From positions 4,030,001 to 4,094,000 of the forward strand of contig CBDCGC010000003.1 in NCBI GenBank assembly GCA_965216585.1: 64,000 nucleotides of DNA. The letters are read 5' to 3'. The notes beneath the pieces were generated by a model. It did no database searches. It was given only the letters and a program-made list of their open reading frames with translations, and had not been told where the DNA came from. A program made the position numbers and the translations under genes. Position 1 is the stretch's first letter. Each line of letters opens with the position of its first letter. This document shows, one piece after another, positions 26,037 through 36,259 of the stretch. This stretch comes from CADEER01 sp965216585 (GTDB lineage: Bacteria > Desulfobacterota > Binatia > HRBIN30 > CADEER01).

Positions 26037-27170
26037 ATGAGACGCCTGGGCAGGGTTGTTGTGCTCACCGTACTTAGTGGAACACTCATGGTGATGGCGG
26101 AACCGACGCCAGGACTGGAGAAGTCGTCGACTCCTGCTACCCCCGCCGACGCATCCACCCCGACCCGAAAACCGACGAAGACTCTGCGATCCACGCGAAC
26201 CCGCCCCCCGCTGCGATCCACCGGAACCCGCCTCCCAGCGACTCCCACCCCCCACTGCGAGATCAGTGTAGCACCGTCCTTGGGGCCGCGAGGAACCCAG
26301 GTTGGGGTTACTGTTGGTGTCTGTAACACCCGGCTGAACGGTCGGGCGAATTCCTTGCATTTTGACGGGAAGCTCGTTGCGTGGACAACGTCCCACCCCT
26401 CATTTCTTAGTTTCGTGGTTCCCCAAGGAACGCACCCCGGGTTGTACGAGATTGCTCTGAGAACGCCGTTCGCAGAGGCCGTGACGATCTTCGAAGTGAC
26501 CGGCCCACCACCTCCGACACCAACTGCCTGCATCGGCGATTGTGACGGCAATGGACGGGTTAGTATCAGCGAGCTCATTACGCTTGTCGGCATCGCCCTT
26601 GGCGACAGACCCTTCGACGAGTGTTCCGCAGCCGGAGGCACATGCGACCCAGGACGCATCTGCGTAAGTGTGCCGGAACTAATCGCCGCGGTGGGGAGCG
26701 CACTGCGCGGCTGCTCACCACCCTTCCCATCGGCCACGCCCTCTCCCTCTGCCACGCCGTCTCCGTTCGTTACTCCGACTCCATGCACGTCTTTCAACCG
26801 CAATGTGACCTTCGACATCGAAGTATCGCCAACCAATCCCATTGTCGGTGATACGGTGATTGTCGATGTCTCGGCGACTCCTGTTGCCTTCGCCTCGTAT
26901 TCTTTGGCGGGAGTGGATTCACTCTTCGCGTTGCTTCCGTCCGAGTTCGACCGCGGTGAAAATCGGGTTGACGGACACTTTGAGCTCGAGGCGTTACGCG
27001 CCGGAGAGGCGATTCTGACAGCTTCGGTAAGCCACGAAGTCCAGATCGGGTGCTTCAACGGCCCCTTTGTCTTTGTCTTTCGGTCCGATGCTTCTGGGCC
27101 GTTTTCGATTGAAGTTGGGGTTGGGAGAGCATTGAAACGAAAAACCTACGGGCTAAGCACGCTTCGTTGA
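26037..27170 (+). CDS. Secreted Thr/Pro-rich protein with internal dockerin-like module
   Basis: 377 residues. Signal peptide (MRRLGRVVVLTVLSGTLMVMA), then a low-complexity TPT/TRPP segment (about 24-73), a beta-rich domain starting CEISVAPSLGPRGTQVGVTV, and a dockerin-like module (about 165-226) with GDCDGNGRVSISEL and a second loop whose middle is replaced by an inserted Cys pair (CDPGRICVSVPEL). A PSATPSPSATPSP linker leads to a second beta-rich domain (FDIEVSPTNPIVGDTVIVDV, Ig-like). Exported, with no enzymatic motif. It lies between the deacylase remnant and its intact paralogue. Confidence 0.75.
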   Translation: MRRLGRVVVLTVLSGTLMVMAEPTPGLEKSSTPATPADASTPTRKPTKTLRSTRTRPPLRSTGTRLPATPTPHCEISVAPSLGPRGTQVGVTVGVCNTRLNGRANSLHFDGKLVAWTTSHPSFLSFVVPQGTHPGLYEIALRTPFAEAVTIFEVTGPPPPTPTACIGDCDGNGRVSISELITLVGIALGDRPFDECSAAGGTCDPGRICVSVPELIAAVGSALRGCSPPFPSATPSPSATPSPFVTPTPCTSFNRNVTFDIEVSPTNPIVGDTVIVDVSATPVAFASYSLAGVDSLFALLPSEFDRGENRVDGHFELEALRAGEAILTASVSHEVQIGCFNGPFVFVFRSDASGPFSIEVGVGRALKRKTYGLSTLR

Positions 27171-27278
27171 AATCTGGCTGTCGACGGGGAGGATGGCTGA
27201 TTGGGATCCCAACCAGAATTTCTCGATTACCCACCATCTCGAGGATCGGGCCTGTGCACTCATGTTGGATCATAGGAG

Positions 27279-29000
27279 ATGGCTGTGACCTATGATGTGT
27301 TGATTCGCGGGGGAACGTTGATCGATGGCACGGGGGCGCCTGCGCGCAGGGGCGACGTCGCCTTGCAGGACGGACGAATCGCAGCGGTCGGTGCTGTGAC
27401 CGGCGCTGCCCGCCGCACCATCGACGCGAGCGGTCGCGCCGTGACTCCCGGCTTCGTCGACATCCACACGCACTACGACGGCCAGGCGACGTGGGACTCT
27501 CTGCTCGCGCCTTCTTGCTACCACGGCGTGACGACGGCGGTGATGGGCAATTGCGGCGTCGGCTTTGCGCCGGTGAAGCCGGACGAGCACGATTTTCTCA
27601 TCCAGCTCATGGAAGGGGTCGAAGACATTCCCGGCACCGCCCTGCACGAGGGGATCCAATGGGAGTGGGAGAGCTTTCCGGAGTATCTCGACGCGCTCGC
27701 CCGGCGCCGCTTTTCGATGGATATCGGTACCCAGGTGCCGCACGGCGCCGTTCGCACCTATGTGATGGGCGAGCGCGGTGCCAACAACGAGAAGGCGACG
27801 CCGCGGGACATCGAGCAGATGGCGGCCGTCGTGCGGGAGGGAGTGCGGGCTGGCGCTCTGGGTTTTTCGACGTCGCGTACGATCGCCCACCGGGCGATCA
27901 GCGGCGAGCCGGTGCCCGGTACCTTCGCCACGGAGGACGAGCTCTTTGGCATCGGCCGCGTGCTTGGTGAGCTCGGCTGCGGCATCTTCGAAGTGGCCGG
28001 TGCCGGTGCGGCCGGTGAAGATGTCATCGCGCCGAAGACCGAGCTCGATTGGATGCGCAGACTTTCGGCTGAGATCGAGCGGCCGGTCACCTTCGGAATG
28101 TTGCAGGTCGACGCCGCGCCCGACTTGTGGCGCGAGCTTCTCGATCTGTCGGCCCGCGCAGCCGAAGAGGGGGCGCAGATCTATCCTCAGGTGGCCGGCC
28201 GGCCGTTCGGCCTGCTCGTCGGTTTGCAAACCACCTTCCACCCCTTCGACGGCTACCCATCCTATGTGAAGGTGGCGTCGTTGCCGTTGGCCGAACGCGT
28301 CCAGCACTTGCGCCGCAGCGATACGAAGCGGCAGATTCTCGCCGAAGCAGCGGCGGAGCCGTCGCCGTTGCTGACGGCGCTGGGGCGTACCTTCCCCCTC
28401 GGTGATCCGTTGAGCTACGAGCCGTCGTACGACGATTCCATCGAGGCGGTTGCCAAACGCGAGCAGCGCGATCCCTTCGAGCTCCTCTATGAGAAGATGC
28501 TCGAGCGCGACGGATGCGAGATGTTGTTGGTGCCGGTGCTGAACTACTCGAATCTCACGGCCGACCCGTTGCTCGAGATGATGCAACACCCCAACGCCGT
28601 CCTCGGTCTCGGTGACGGTGGCGCTCACTGCGCGACCATCTGCGACGCATCGATCCAGACCTTCATGTTGACCCACTGGGTGCGCGATCGTTCGCGCGGT
28701 CCGCGCATGCCGATCGAGCTGGCGATCAAGCGAATGACCAGCGATACGGCGAGACTCTACGGGTTGCACGACCGCGGTGTTCTCGAGGTTGGCAAGAAGG
28801 CGGACGTCAACGTCATCGATCTCGACGGCTTGCGTCTCGAGGCGCCGCAGATGTGCTACGACCTTCCGGCCGGCGGCAAGCGAATCCTGCAGCGGGCGCG
28901 CGGCTATGCGGCGACGATCGTCAGCGGCGTCGTCACCATGCAGGACGACGAGCCGACCGGGGATCTGCCGGGCGTCCTCTTGCGCGGCGAGCAGGGCTGA
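27279..29000 (+). CDS. N-acyl-D-amino-acid deacylase family amidohydrolase
   Basis: 573 residues. Amidohydrolase superfamily: YDVLIRGGTLIDGTG opening, FVDIHTHYDGQATWD with the HxH metal pair (about 52-54), GNCGVGFAP with the Cys that in D-aminoacylases bridges the metal, and LGLGDGGAHCATICDAS with the late catalytic Asp. Likely hydrolyses N-acylated D-amino acids or related amides; many uncharacterised members share this outline. The ATG at 27279 is very close to GGAG (27275-27278); the in-frame GTG at 27285 has better spacing and may be the real start. The stop is 3 bp from the opposing aminotransferase stop. Confidence 0.88.
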   Translation: MAVTYDVLIRGGTLIDGTGAPARRGDVALQDGRIAAVGAVTGAARRTIDASGRAVTPGFVDIHTHYDGQATWDSLLAPSCYHGVTTAVMGNCGVGFAPVKPDEHDFLIQLMEGVEDIPGTALHEGIQWEWESFPEYLDALARRRFSMDIGTQVPHGAVRTYVMGERGANNEKATPRDIEQMAAVVREGVRAGALGFSTSRTIAHRAISGEPVPGTFATEDELFGIGRVLGELGCGIFEVAGAGAAGEDVIAPKTELDWMRRLSAEIERPVTFGMLQVDAAPDLWRELLDLSARAAEEGAQIYPQVAGRPFGLLVGLQTTFHPFDGYPSYVKVASLPLAERVQHLRRSDTKRQILAEAAAEPSPLLTALGRTFPLGDPLSYEPSYDDSIEAVAKREQRDPFELLYEKMLERDGCEMLLVPVLNYSNLTADPLLEMMQHPNAVLGLGDGGAHCATICDASIQTFMLTHWVRDRSRGPRMPIELAIKRMTSDTARLYGLHDRGVLEVGKKADVNVIDLDGLRLEAPQMCYDLPAGGKRILQRARGYAATIVSGVVTMQDDEPTGDLPGVLLRGEQG

Positions 29001-29003
29001 GCT

Positions 29004-30116
29004 TTACGTGCCGGCGGCGCGAACCACGGCGTCGCAATTGGTCTCGACGTGTTCGGCGCCCATCAGCGGGTGAATCGGCAGGCACAAGACCGAGCCGGCG
29101 GCGTCCTCGGAAACCGGCAGCCGGCTTTGCGGGGCGTAGCTGGCGAAGCCCTGTTGTTGGTGCAGGGCGCGCGGATAGTGAACGGCAGCGGCGACACCGC
29201 TTTCGTGCAGAGCCTCGAGCACTCGATCGCGTTCGCCGAGGCGCAGCGCGTACTGGTGAAAGACGCACTCGCTGCCGCTGCGCTCGCTCGGCAGGCGCGA
29301 GTCGAGGCCGCTGTCGGCGAGCCGCTCGCTGTAGAGCGCGGCGATGCGCCGGCGGTTGTCGTTCCACGTGTCGAGGTGGCGCAACTTGATGCGCAGGATC
29401 GCCGCCTGGATGGCGTCGAGGCGCGAGTTGCGGCCGTCGCTCAGCACGTGCTCGTACTTCGAGGCGTCGCCGTGGTTGGCGATCAAGCGCGCGCGGGCGG
29501 CGATCGCCGGGTCGTTGGTCGCGATGGCGCCGGCGTCGCCGGCGGCGGCGAGATTCTTGGTCGGGTAGAACGAAAAACAGCCGGCGTCGCCGAGTGCGCC
29601 GACTCGCGCCAGCCGTCCGTTCAGACGACAGCGAGCGCCCTGTGCCTGGGCCGCGTCCTCGACGATCTTGAATCCGTGCTCCGCCCTCAGGCCGAGCAGG
29701 GCTTCCATCTCAGCCGGCTGGCCATAGAGGTGTACCGGGATGACGGCATCGATGGCCAGACCGTCGCGCAGGGCAGCGCCCAGGGTGCCGACGTCGATGG
29801 TGAGATCCCGGTCGGCGACGTCGAGGATGAGCGGCGTCGCGCCGCAACGCACCACCGCTTCGATCGTCGCGGCGAAGGTGAAGGCCGGTACGGCGACGTT
29901 GTGACCGGCGCCGATGCCGCAGGCGGCGAGCGCGATCTCGAGAGCATCGGTGCCGTTGCCGACACCGACGACATGATCGGCGTCGACAAAGGTGGCGAGC
30001 TCCGACTCGAAACCTTCGACCTCGGGTCCGCCGATGAACCGCCCACTGGTCAGGACGCGGCGAAGCGCATCGTCGATTTCGTCCTTCAGCGATTGGTATT
30101 CAGCGGCCGGGTTCAT
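29004..30116 (-). CDS. DegT/DnrJ/EryC1/StrS-family PLP aminotransferase
   Basis: 370 residues. Features: SGRFIGGPEVEGFESELA, GVGNGTDALEIALAACGIG, PAFTFAATIEAVV, PVHLYGQPAEM, VEDAAQAQGA and FSFYPTKNLAAAGDAGAI with the Schiff-base Lys. These enzymes aminate keto-sugar nucleotides for surface polysaccharide or antibiotic sugars. No other nucleotide-sugar genes adjoin, so the sugar is unknown. It is convergent with the deacylase and 14 bp downstream of the MaoC gene. Confidence 0.92.
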   Translation of the reverse strand: MNPAAEYQSLKDEIDDALRRVLTSGRFIGGPEVEGFESELATFVDADHVVGVGNGTDALEIALAACGIGAGHNVAVPAFTFAATIEAVVRCGATPLILDVADRDLTIDVGTLGAALRDGLAIDAVIPVHLYGQPAEMEALLGLRAEHGFKIVEDAAQAQGARCRLNGRLARVGALGDAGCFSFYPTKNLAAAGDAGAIATNDPAIAARARLIANHGDASKYEHVLSDGRNSRLDAIQAAILRIKLRHLDTWNDNRRRIAALYSERLADSGLDSRLPSERSGSECVFHQYALRLGERDRVLEALHESGVAAAVHYPRALHQQQGFASYAPQSRLPVSEDAAGSVLCLPIHPLMGAEHVETNCDAVVRAAGT

Positions 30117-30130
30117 CTACGTCCAAGCGG

Positions 30131-30607
30131 CTACGCGGCCGGCGGGTGGTAGAGAACCAGCATCGTGTAGACGAGCGCCGGCCGATCGTTGCCGACGACG
30201 TGGACGGTGATTTCCTGGGTCACCTGTGTGCCCTTTGCTTTTGCGTCGACGGCGACCAGGCGCGAACGCGCATGCACCTTGGCGCCGGCCGGTACGGGCG
30301 AGATGAAGCGCAACTTGTCGGCACCGTAGTTGGTGGCGTTGCCCTGTCCGACGATTCGGTACTCGCTCGCCGTGCGCAGTGTCGGCAACAGGCTCAAGGT
30401 CAGAAAACCGTGGGCGATCGTCTGTCCGAACGGGCTCTCCTTCTTTGCCCTCTCGACGTCGACGTGGATCCACTGGTGGTCGCCGGTCAGGTCGGCGAAG
30501 CGGTTGATCATCTCTTGCGAGATTTCGACCTCTTCGCCGAAGTCGCCCGCTTCGTCGCTGATCATCGCGCGCAATGAGTCGATGTCGTCGAAACGAATGT
30601 CTTTCAT
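30131..30607 (-). CDS. MaoC-like (R)-specific enoyl-CoA hydratase
   Basis: 158 residues from the ATG at 30607, with GAGGAG just upstream; a longer frame to 31213 runs antisense through the SDR and is not coding. Hotdog domain with the hydratase motif: ISQEMINRFADLTGDHQWIHVDVERA (Asp and His of the catalytic pair), SPFGQTIAHGFLTLSL, and the C-terminal strand VVGNDRPALVYTMLVLY. Hydrates trans-2-enoyl-CoA to (R)-3-hydroxyacyl-CoA. Divergent from the SDR across 72 bp. Confidence 0.9.
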   Translation of the reverse strand: MKDIRFDDIDSLRAMISDEAGDFGEEVEISQEMINRFADLTGDHQWIHVDVERAKKESPFGQTIAHGFLTLSLLPTLRTASEYRIVGQGNATNYGADKLRFISPVPAGAKVHARSRLVAVDAKAKGTQVTQEITVHVVGNDRPALVYTMLVLYHPPAA

Positions 30608-30679
30608 CGGATCTCCTCGCCGCCGCGCTCGGCGGTCCGTCGGTTTGAGTGCCCCGTGTGCCTGGGCTACACGGCTTTC

Positions 30680-31519
30680 ATGGATATTGCGAATCTCAGC
30701 GGAAAGACAGCCCTGGTGACCGGTGCGGCGAGCGGCATCGGCAAGGAGACGGCGCTCGCCTTTGCCCGGCGCGGTGCCGACCTGGCGATCTGCGATCTCA
30801 ACGAGGATGCTCTGGCGGCGGTGGCGGCGGAGTTGGAGGGACTGGGTAGCAAGGTGATCCGGCAGCGCGTCGACGTCGCCGACCGCGCTCAGGTCGAGGC
30901 CTTTGCCGGTGTGGTTCACGCCGAGGTCGAGGCGGTCGACATCTTGATGAACAACGCCGGCGTCGGTCTCGGCGGCGGCTTTCTCCACACCGCGCTGGAG
31001 GACTGGGATTGGGTCCTCGGCATCAATCTCAACGGTGTCATCTACGGCTGCCACTACTTCTTGCCGCCGATGGTGGCGCGGCGCCGCGGGCATGTCGTCA
31101 ACGTGTCGTCGGCCGCCGGCATCATGGCGACCGAAGCGCTGGCGGCCTACTCGACGACCAAGTTTGCCGTCTTCGGCTTGTCGGAGGCGCTGCGCGAGGA
31201 GTTGGCGCCGCACGGCATCGGCGTGACGACGATCTGCCCCGGCGTCATCAACACCCCGATCACCAAGAGCAGCCGCATGGTCGGCGCCTACGACAAGGCG
31301 GAGATTCGCGACGAGATCGTGCAGGCCTACGAAAAGCGCGCCTACGGACCCGAGCGCGTAGCGGCGAACATTCTAAAGGCAGTCGAACGCGACCGCGCCG
31401 TGGCGCCGGTGTCGCCGGAGGCGTGGATGATCTACTACGCAAAGCGCCTCGCCCCGGGTTTGCTCGCACGTTTCACCCGCGCCATGGGGGCGCGTTCGCG
31501 CAGCCGCTTCGGTGTCTAG
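30680..31519 (+). CDS. Short-chain dehydrogenase/reductase
   Basis: 279 residues from the ATG at 30680. Complete classical SDR: TALVTGAASGIGKETA, NNAGVGLGGGF, INLNGVIYG, NVSSAAGIMATEALAAYSTTKFA with Ser, Tyr-x3-Lys, and CPGVINTPITKSS. The C-terminal half has the extension typical of SDRs found beside acyl-CoA genes (EAWMIYYAKRLAPGLLARF). Oxidises or reduces a hydroxy/keto group of unknown substrate. The 'ccacggag' repeat array begins 16 bp after its stop. Confidence 0.92.
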   Translation: MDIANLSGKTALVTGAASGIGKETALAFARRGADLAICDLNEDALAAVAAELEGLGSKVIRQRVDVADRAQVEAFAGVVHAEVEAVDILMNNAGVGLGGGFLHTALEDWDWVLGINLNGVIYGCHYFLPPMVARRRGHVVNVSSAAGIMATEALAAYSTTKFAVFGLSEALREELAPHGIGVTTICPGVINTPITKSSRMVGAYDKAEIRDEIVQAYEKRAYGPERVAANILKAVERDRAVAPVSPEAWMIYYAKRLAPGLLARFTRAMGARSRSRFGV

Positions 31520-31534
31520 CGGGTGCCGGAAGAA

Positions 31535-31805
31535 AAACAAAACCACGGAGGTTCATGGAGATCCACGGAGGAACAAAAAAACCACGGAGATCCACGGAGG
31601 AAGAAATAGAACCACGGAGCTCCACGGAGATCCACGGAGGAAAAATAGAACCACGGAGTTCCACGGAGCTCCACGGAGGAAGAAATAGAACCACGGAGCT
31701 CCACGGAGATCCACGGAGGAAGAAATAGAACCACGGAGCTCCACGGAGATCCACGGAGGAACAAAGAAAACCACGGAGATCCACGGAGGAGAAAACAAAA
31801 CCACG
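31535..31805. repeat. Tandem 'ccacggag(n)tccacggagg' array
   Basis: About six irregular units built from CCACGGAGNTCCACGGAG blocks separated by A-rich spacers such as GAAGAAATAGAA. Block number varies per unit (two or three CCACGGAG steps). Similar arrays are known between genes in deltaproteobacteria, planctomycetes and relatives. No coding role; spacers are not unique, so it is not CRISPR. Confidence 0.9.
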
Positions 31806-31831
31806 TAGAGCACGAATGCCCTTCCGTCGTT

Positions 31832-31890
31832 TCGAAAGTCTTTGTTCCGTGGTCCGAGAAGTTGTTCTCCGTGGAACTCCGTGTACTCCG
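31832..31890. repeat. Inverted-orientation part of the 'ccacggag' array, left of intron
   Basis: Reads as the complement of the array (TCCGTGGTCCGAG, TCTCCGTGGAACTCCGTG). It ends in ACTCCG exactly where the group II intron at 31891 begins. Confidence 0.8.
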
Positions 31891-32611
<721 letters not shown>

Positions 32612-32735
32612 TGGTTCAAAGTCCCTTCTCCGTGGAACTCCGTGGAGCTCTGTGGTTCAAGGTCATTTCTCCGTGGAACTCTGTGTCTCCGTGGTTCGAG
32701 AAGTTGTTCTCTGTGGAGCTCCGTGGTTCGGTCGG
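32612..32735. repeat. Inverted-orientation 'ccacggag' array, right of intron
   Basis: Continues the array interrupted by the intron: TCTCCGTGGAACTCCGTGGAG, TCTCCGTGGAACTCTGTG, GGAGCTCCGTGGTTCGG. It is opposite in orientation to the 31535-31805 block, so the whole locus is an imperfect inverted arrangement split by the intron. Confidence 0.85.
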
Positions 32736-32742
32736 GGTAGTG

Positions 32743-33483
32743 CTAGTCGAGCTCGGGGGACAAGGACGGGCAGTAGCGCGCGAGCTCGCTGCGCAGAGTG
32801 CGGATCGGCATCTGTCCGGGCGCGACGGACTCGTCGAGGAAGCCGTAGGTGAGGAGCGAGCCGCAGAGCGGAAAGAAGACACGCGAAGCGTTGCCGTGTT
32901 CGCCCATGGCGATGATGACCGTATTTTCTTGCCGGCGCTGGCGCAGGAGGTCGAGCAGGCGATTGCGATCGCCGGCCGAGTTTGCCGTCGCCGCTAGCTT
33001 GGCGATCGCCGCACCTTTTTCGGCGCAGGTGTCGAGGATCGCGTGCAGCTCGGTGTCGGCTGGCGTTGCCTGGAAGTCGTGGTGCGATGCGATCGCGGTG
33101 GTGCCGGTGGCGCTGGCGACGTCGAGCACGTCGCCGGCGATGGCGGCGCCCACCTCGATGTCGAAGGCGTCGGCGTCGGCGGCGACCGTTTCGAAGATCG
33201 ATCGCCGCTGAGCATCGCTCGAAGCCGAGCCGCCGCCCTCGTCTGGGTGTCGCACGGTGATGATGACGGGCCGGCCGTGCTGGCGGACCTGCCGGCATGT
33301 GTCGGCGACGTGGCGGGGGTCGCGCGAGGCGAAGAGATCGACGCGCAGCTCGACGATATCGGCCCATCGCTTCGCCTCGGCGAGCCGGCTGGGAACCTCG
33401 CGATCGGTCAGCGGGACGACGATCCGCGGTGTGTCGCCGAGCGCGACATCACCGATCGCAGGTGCTGTTCGTCGTTCCAACAT
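32743..33483 (-). CDS. aroD: Type I 3-dehydroquinate dehydratase
   Basis: 246 residues from the ATG at 33483 (a TTG three codons upstream is possible). Type I fold: RIVVPLTD, ADIVELRVDLF with the substrate-binding Glu/Arg, VIITVRHPDEGG, DIEVGAAIAGDVLD, AIASHHDF with the catalytic His, and AAIAKLAATA with the Schiff-base Lys; SRVFFPLCGSLLTYGFL is the closing loop. Third step of the shikimate pathway, 3-dehydroquinate to 3-dehydroshikimate. Expressed leftward toward the repeat array; no other aro gene is in view. Confidence 0.9.
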   Translation of the reverse strand: MLERRTAPAIGDVALGDTPRIVVPLTDREVPSRLAEAKRWADIVELRVDLFASRDPRHVADTCRQVRQHGRPVIITVRHPDEGGGSASSDAQRRSIFETVAADADAFDIEVGAAIAGDVLDVASATGTTAIASHHDFQATPADTELHAILDTCAEKGAAIAKLAATANSAGDRNRLLDLLRQRRQENTVIIAMGEHGNASRVFFPLCGSLLTYGFLDESVAPGQMPIRTLRSELARYCPSLSPELD

Positions 33484-33604
33484 ACGGATCAAGACATACC
33501 TTTGCCGATACCCGGTGGAAAGGCTTCACTTACAAGCACCCTCGACATCGATTCCACGCGTGGGTAAATCGCAGGAGGGGTCTTTGGCGACTCCGGCCTG
33601 AATC

Positions 33605-36259
33605 ATGGATTCCGTCGAGGAAGCACAGCCGCTTGCGGCGCCGGAGTTGAGTCGGCGACATTTTCGCGCCTGGTCGGCCGTCGTGCTGCTCTTTGCCGCG
33701 GTCGTGCGGATCTGGGGACTCGACCATCTGCCGCCGGGTCTTTTTTGTGACGAGGCGGCCAACGGCTACAACGCCTATTCACTGCTCGAGAGCGGTCGCG
33801 ACGAGGAGGGGAAGGCCTGGCCGCTGTACATCTGGTCGTTTGGCGTCAGCTACAAGAATCCCGTCTTCATCTACTCGGCGATTCCCATCGTCGGCGCCCT
33901 CGGCTTGAGTGCCTTTTCGATTCGATTGACGGCGGCGCTGTGGGGGGTTGCCGGGGTGGCGGCCGTCCTCTGGTTGGGAACGGTGCTCTTCGGCCGGCGC
34001 GGCGGCTTGTCGAGCGCTGCGCTGCTGGCGATCCTGCCGTGGCACGTCCACTTCTCGCGCATCGCCTTCGAGCTGATCGCCTTCCTGCCGTTCTTTGCCG
34101 CCGCCAACGCGGCCTTCTTGCGGGCGGTGCGCGGCGACGGTCGCTGGTTGGTCGCTGCGGCCGTGCTCTTCTCGCTGAGCCTCTACACCTACGCGCCGGC
34201 CAAGATGTTCGTGCCGCTCTTCATCGCCGTGCTGGCGTGGCTCTACCTGCCGCAGGCGTGGGCGCGCTTGCGCTGGGTCGTGGCCGGCGCCGGTGCCGCG
34301 ATTCTCGTCGGCCTGCCGCTGGCCCTCTTCGATTTGCGTCACCGCGATCGCACGGGACAGTACTTCAGCGAAACGACGGTCCTCGATGCTTCGCTGACGT
34401 GGTTGGAAAACCTGCGCAACGTCGCGGCGCGCTGGTGCACGTTCTTCTCGCCGAACTTCCTCTTTCTCGATGGCGATCCCCTGGTCCGTCACTCGGTGCC
34501 CGAGGTCGGCCAGCTCTACGTCGCGATGGCGCCTCTTCTGTTGATCGGCATCGTCTGGGCACTGCGCCGCCACCAGCCGCAGGGCAAGGCGCTGCTTGCG
34601 TGGCTGGTGCTCTTTCCGCTGGCGCCGAGCCTGATGAACGAAGTGCCGAGCGCCTCGCGCGGCTTTCCCGGCGTTGCCGCCTTCTGCCTGTTGGCGGTAG
34701 CCGGCGGCGAGGCGTTGCGCCGATGGACCGGTGGTCGCGGCCGCGCGATCGCCTCGGCCGGCAAGATCGCGCTCGGCGCGCTGGCGGTGCTCCTCGCCGC
34801 CGAGGCCGGTCGCTACGCCTATCGCTACAGCGTCTCCTATCCGGGCGAGGCCGCCGTGCCGTTCCAGTTTGGCTACGGACCGGTGGTGGCCCGCATGGAG
34901 CCGGAGCGCGATCGCTACGACCGCCTGATGATCACCACGAGCGAGGGCAATCAGGCGCAGATCTTTCCGCTGTTCTACAACCGATACGATCCGCAGCGCT
35001 GGCTGCGCTCCTTCGATCCCGGATACCTGATCATCGATCCGGCCGAGTTCAAACGTTACGACCCCGAGAAAGAGCGCGTCCTGGCTGCCTTGCGGGAGAG
35101 CGACCTGAACCTCTTCGACAAAGTCGAGGAGGTCGACCGCATCTACGATCCGGCCGGCCGCGTGCAATTCGTCATCGCCGAGATTGCCCAGCGGGGGTTC
35201 TATCTGCGCGACTGGCTCCTGCTCGGCGCCTTCGACAACCGCGACGGTGTTGCCCAGCGCACGCTGCACGTGCCCGGCGGTCGGCCGTCGCTCGACGCCT
35301 ACGTCGACAAGGATGGCGAGCGCTACTGGCGGCGCATCGTTCCCGACTTCGTCCGCATCGAGTTGCACAACTTCTTCCGCGAGCAGATCGAACCCTCCGG
35401 CGCCGAGCCGATCTGGGCCTGTGCCTACGCGACGACCGAGATCGTGGCGGCCGCGGCGAGCGAAGTGGTATTGCACTTGGAAGGCCGCAACCAGTGGGTC
35501 GAGGGGTGGCTGAACGGCGTTCCCTTGCACCGGCGCTCCGAGCAGATCGGCGGCCGCCGGGCGCAGTGGCATCTCCGTTTGCAGAACGGGGGAAGTCAAT
35601 TGTTGATCAAGTCGTGCCGCGGCGATGCGGATTGGTACTTCACGGCACGCTTGCGCGGCAAAGGCGGCGGCCGACCGGTTGGCATACGGGCGCGGGCGTC
35701 GATCGCCGCGGTGCCGGTGGAGGTTGCAGCGGCCGCACCGCCGGCGCCGGTCGAGCAAGTGGCCAACGGTTTTGCCGAGATCGATTCCTTCTCGCACACC
35801 TTCGAATCCGACGCCGACTACCGCGGCAACAGCCGCGGCTGGGTCGAGCATCTCTACGATGCAGACGGTGCAGTGTCGTGGTGGACGGCGCCGCTTGCCC
35901 GCCAGGTCACCAGCGCCGTCGCCTTTGGCGCACTGCTGTCGCCGCAGGCGGGTCGCGCCGATCTCTGGGTCGACGGACGGCACGCCTTGACCTTTGACAC
36001 CGGCCGTTTTACGACGCCGCGGACCTGGCGGGGCAATGGCTTCGTCTTGCACTACGAGCCGAAGCAGATCAGCGACTATCACTCGGGTGTGTTCGTGCTC
36101 GAGGTGCCGGCCCGCCACGTGCGCGCCGGTCAACCCCTCCGCCTGCGCGTTTCGCACGTCGAGGGCATGCACGATGCGTCGTTCATGTTGAAGGCGCACC
36201 GAGACACGGTCGAGCACGAGGGAATTACACTTTCGTCGCTGGCGGAGAAGCGACTGTGA
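33605..36259 (+). CDS. GT-C (PMT/ArnT-like) membrane glycosyltransferase with C-terminal exposed domain
   Basis: 884 residues. The N-terminal half (about 25-420) has roughly ten or more hydrophobic segments and the early acidic motif GLFCDEAANGYNAYSLLESG (about 46-65), the catalytic loop of GT-C enzymes that take sugars from polyprenyl phosphate. SFGVSYKNPVFIYSAIP and HVHFSRIAFELIAFLPFF are further family segments. The second half (about 450-884) is soluble and beta-rich, probably outside the membrane, with no motif I recognise. The stop overlaps the next gene's ATG (36256), so it heads the ECF transporter operon. Confidence 0.82.
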   Translation: MDSVEEAQPLAAPELSRRHFRAWSAVVLLFAAVVRIWGLDHLPPGLFCDEAANGYNAYSLLESGRDEEGKAWPLYIWSFGVSYKNPVFIYSAIPIVGALGLSAFSIRLTAALWGVAGVAAVLWLGTVLFGRRGGLSSAALLAILPWHVHFSRIAFELIAFLPFFAAANAAFLRAVRGDGRWLVAAAVLFSLSLYTYAPAKMFVPLFIAVLAWLYLPQAWARLRWVVAGAGAAILVGLPLALFDLRHRDRTGQYFSETTVLDASLTWLENLRNVAARWCTFFSPNFLFLDGDPLVRHSVPEVGQLYVAMAPLLLIGIVWALRRHQPQGKALLAWLVLFPLAPSLMNEVPSASRGFPGVAAFCLLAVAGGEALRRWTGGRGRAIASAGKIALGALAVLLAAEAGRYAYRYSVSYPGEAAVPFQFGYGPVVARMEPERDRYDRLMITTSEGNQAQIFPLFYNRYDPQRWLRSFDPGYLIIDPAEFKRYDPEKERVLAALRESDLNLFDKVEEVDRIYDPAGRVQFVIAEIAQRGFYLRDWLLLGAFDNRDGVAQRTLHVPGGRPSLDAYVDKDGERYWRRIVPDFVRIELHNFFREQIEPSGAEPIWACAYATTEIVAAAASEVVLHLEGRNQWVEGWLNGVPLHRRSEQIGGRRAQWHLRLQNGGSQLLIKSCRGDADWYFTARLRGKGGGRPVGIRARASIAAVPVEVAAAAPPAPVEQVANGFAEIDSFSHTFESDADYRGNSRGWVEHLYDADGAVSWWTAPLARQVTSAVAFGALLSPQAGRADLWVDGRHALTFDTGRFTTPRTWRGNGFVLHYEPKQISDYHSGVFVLEVPARHVRAGQPLRLRVSHVEGMHDASFMLKAHRDTVEHEGITLSSLAEKRL

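Noticed and set aside
31535..31805. CRISPR array in the 'ccacggag' block
   Set aside because: Spacers are repeated and A-rich, repeat length is irregular, and no cas genes are present.
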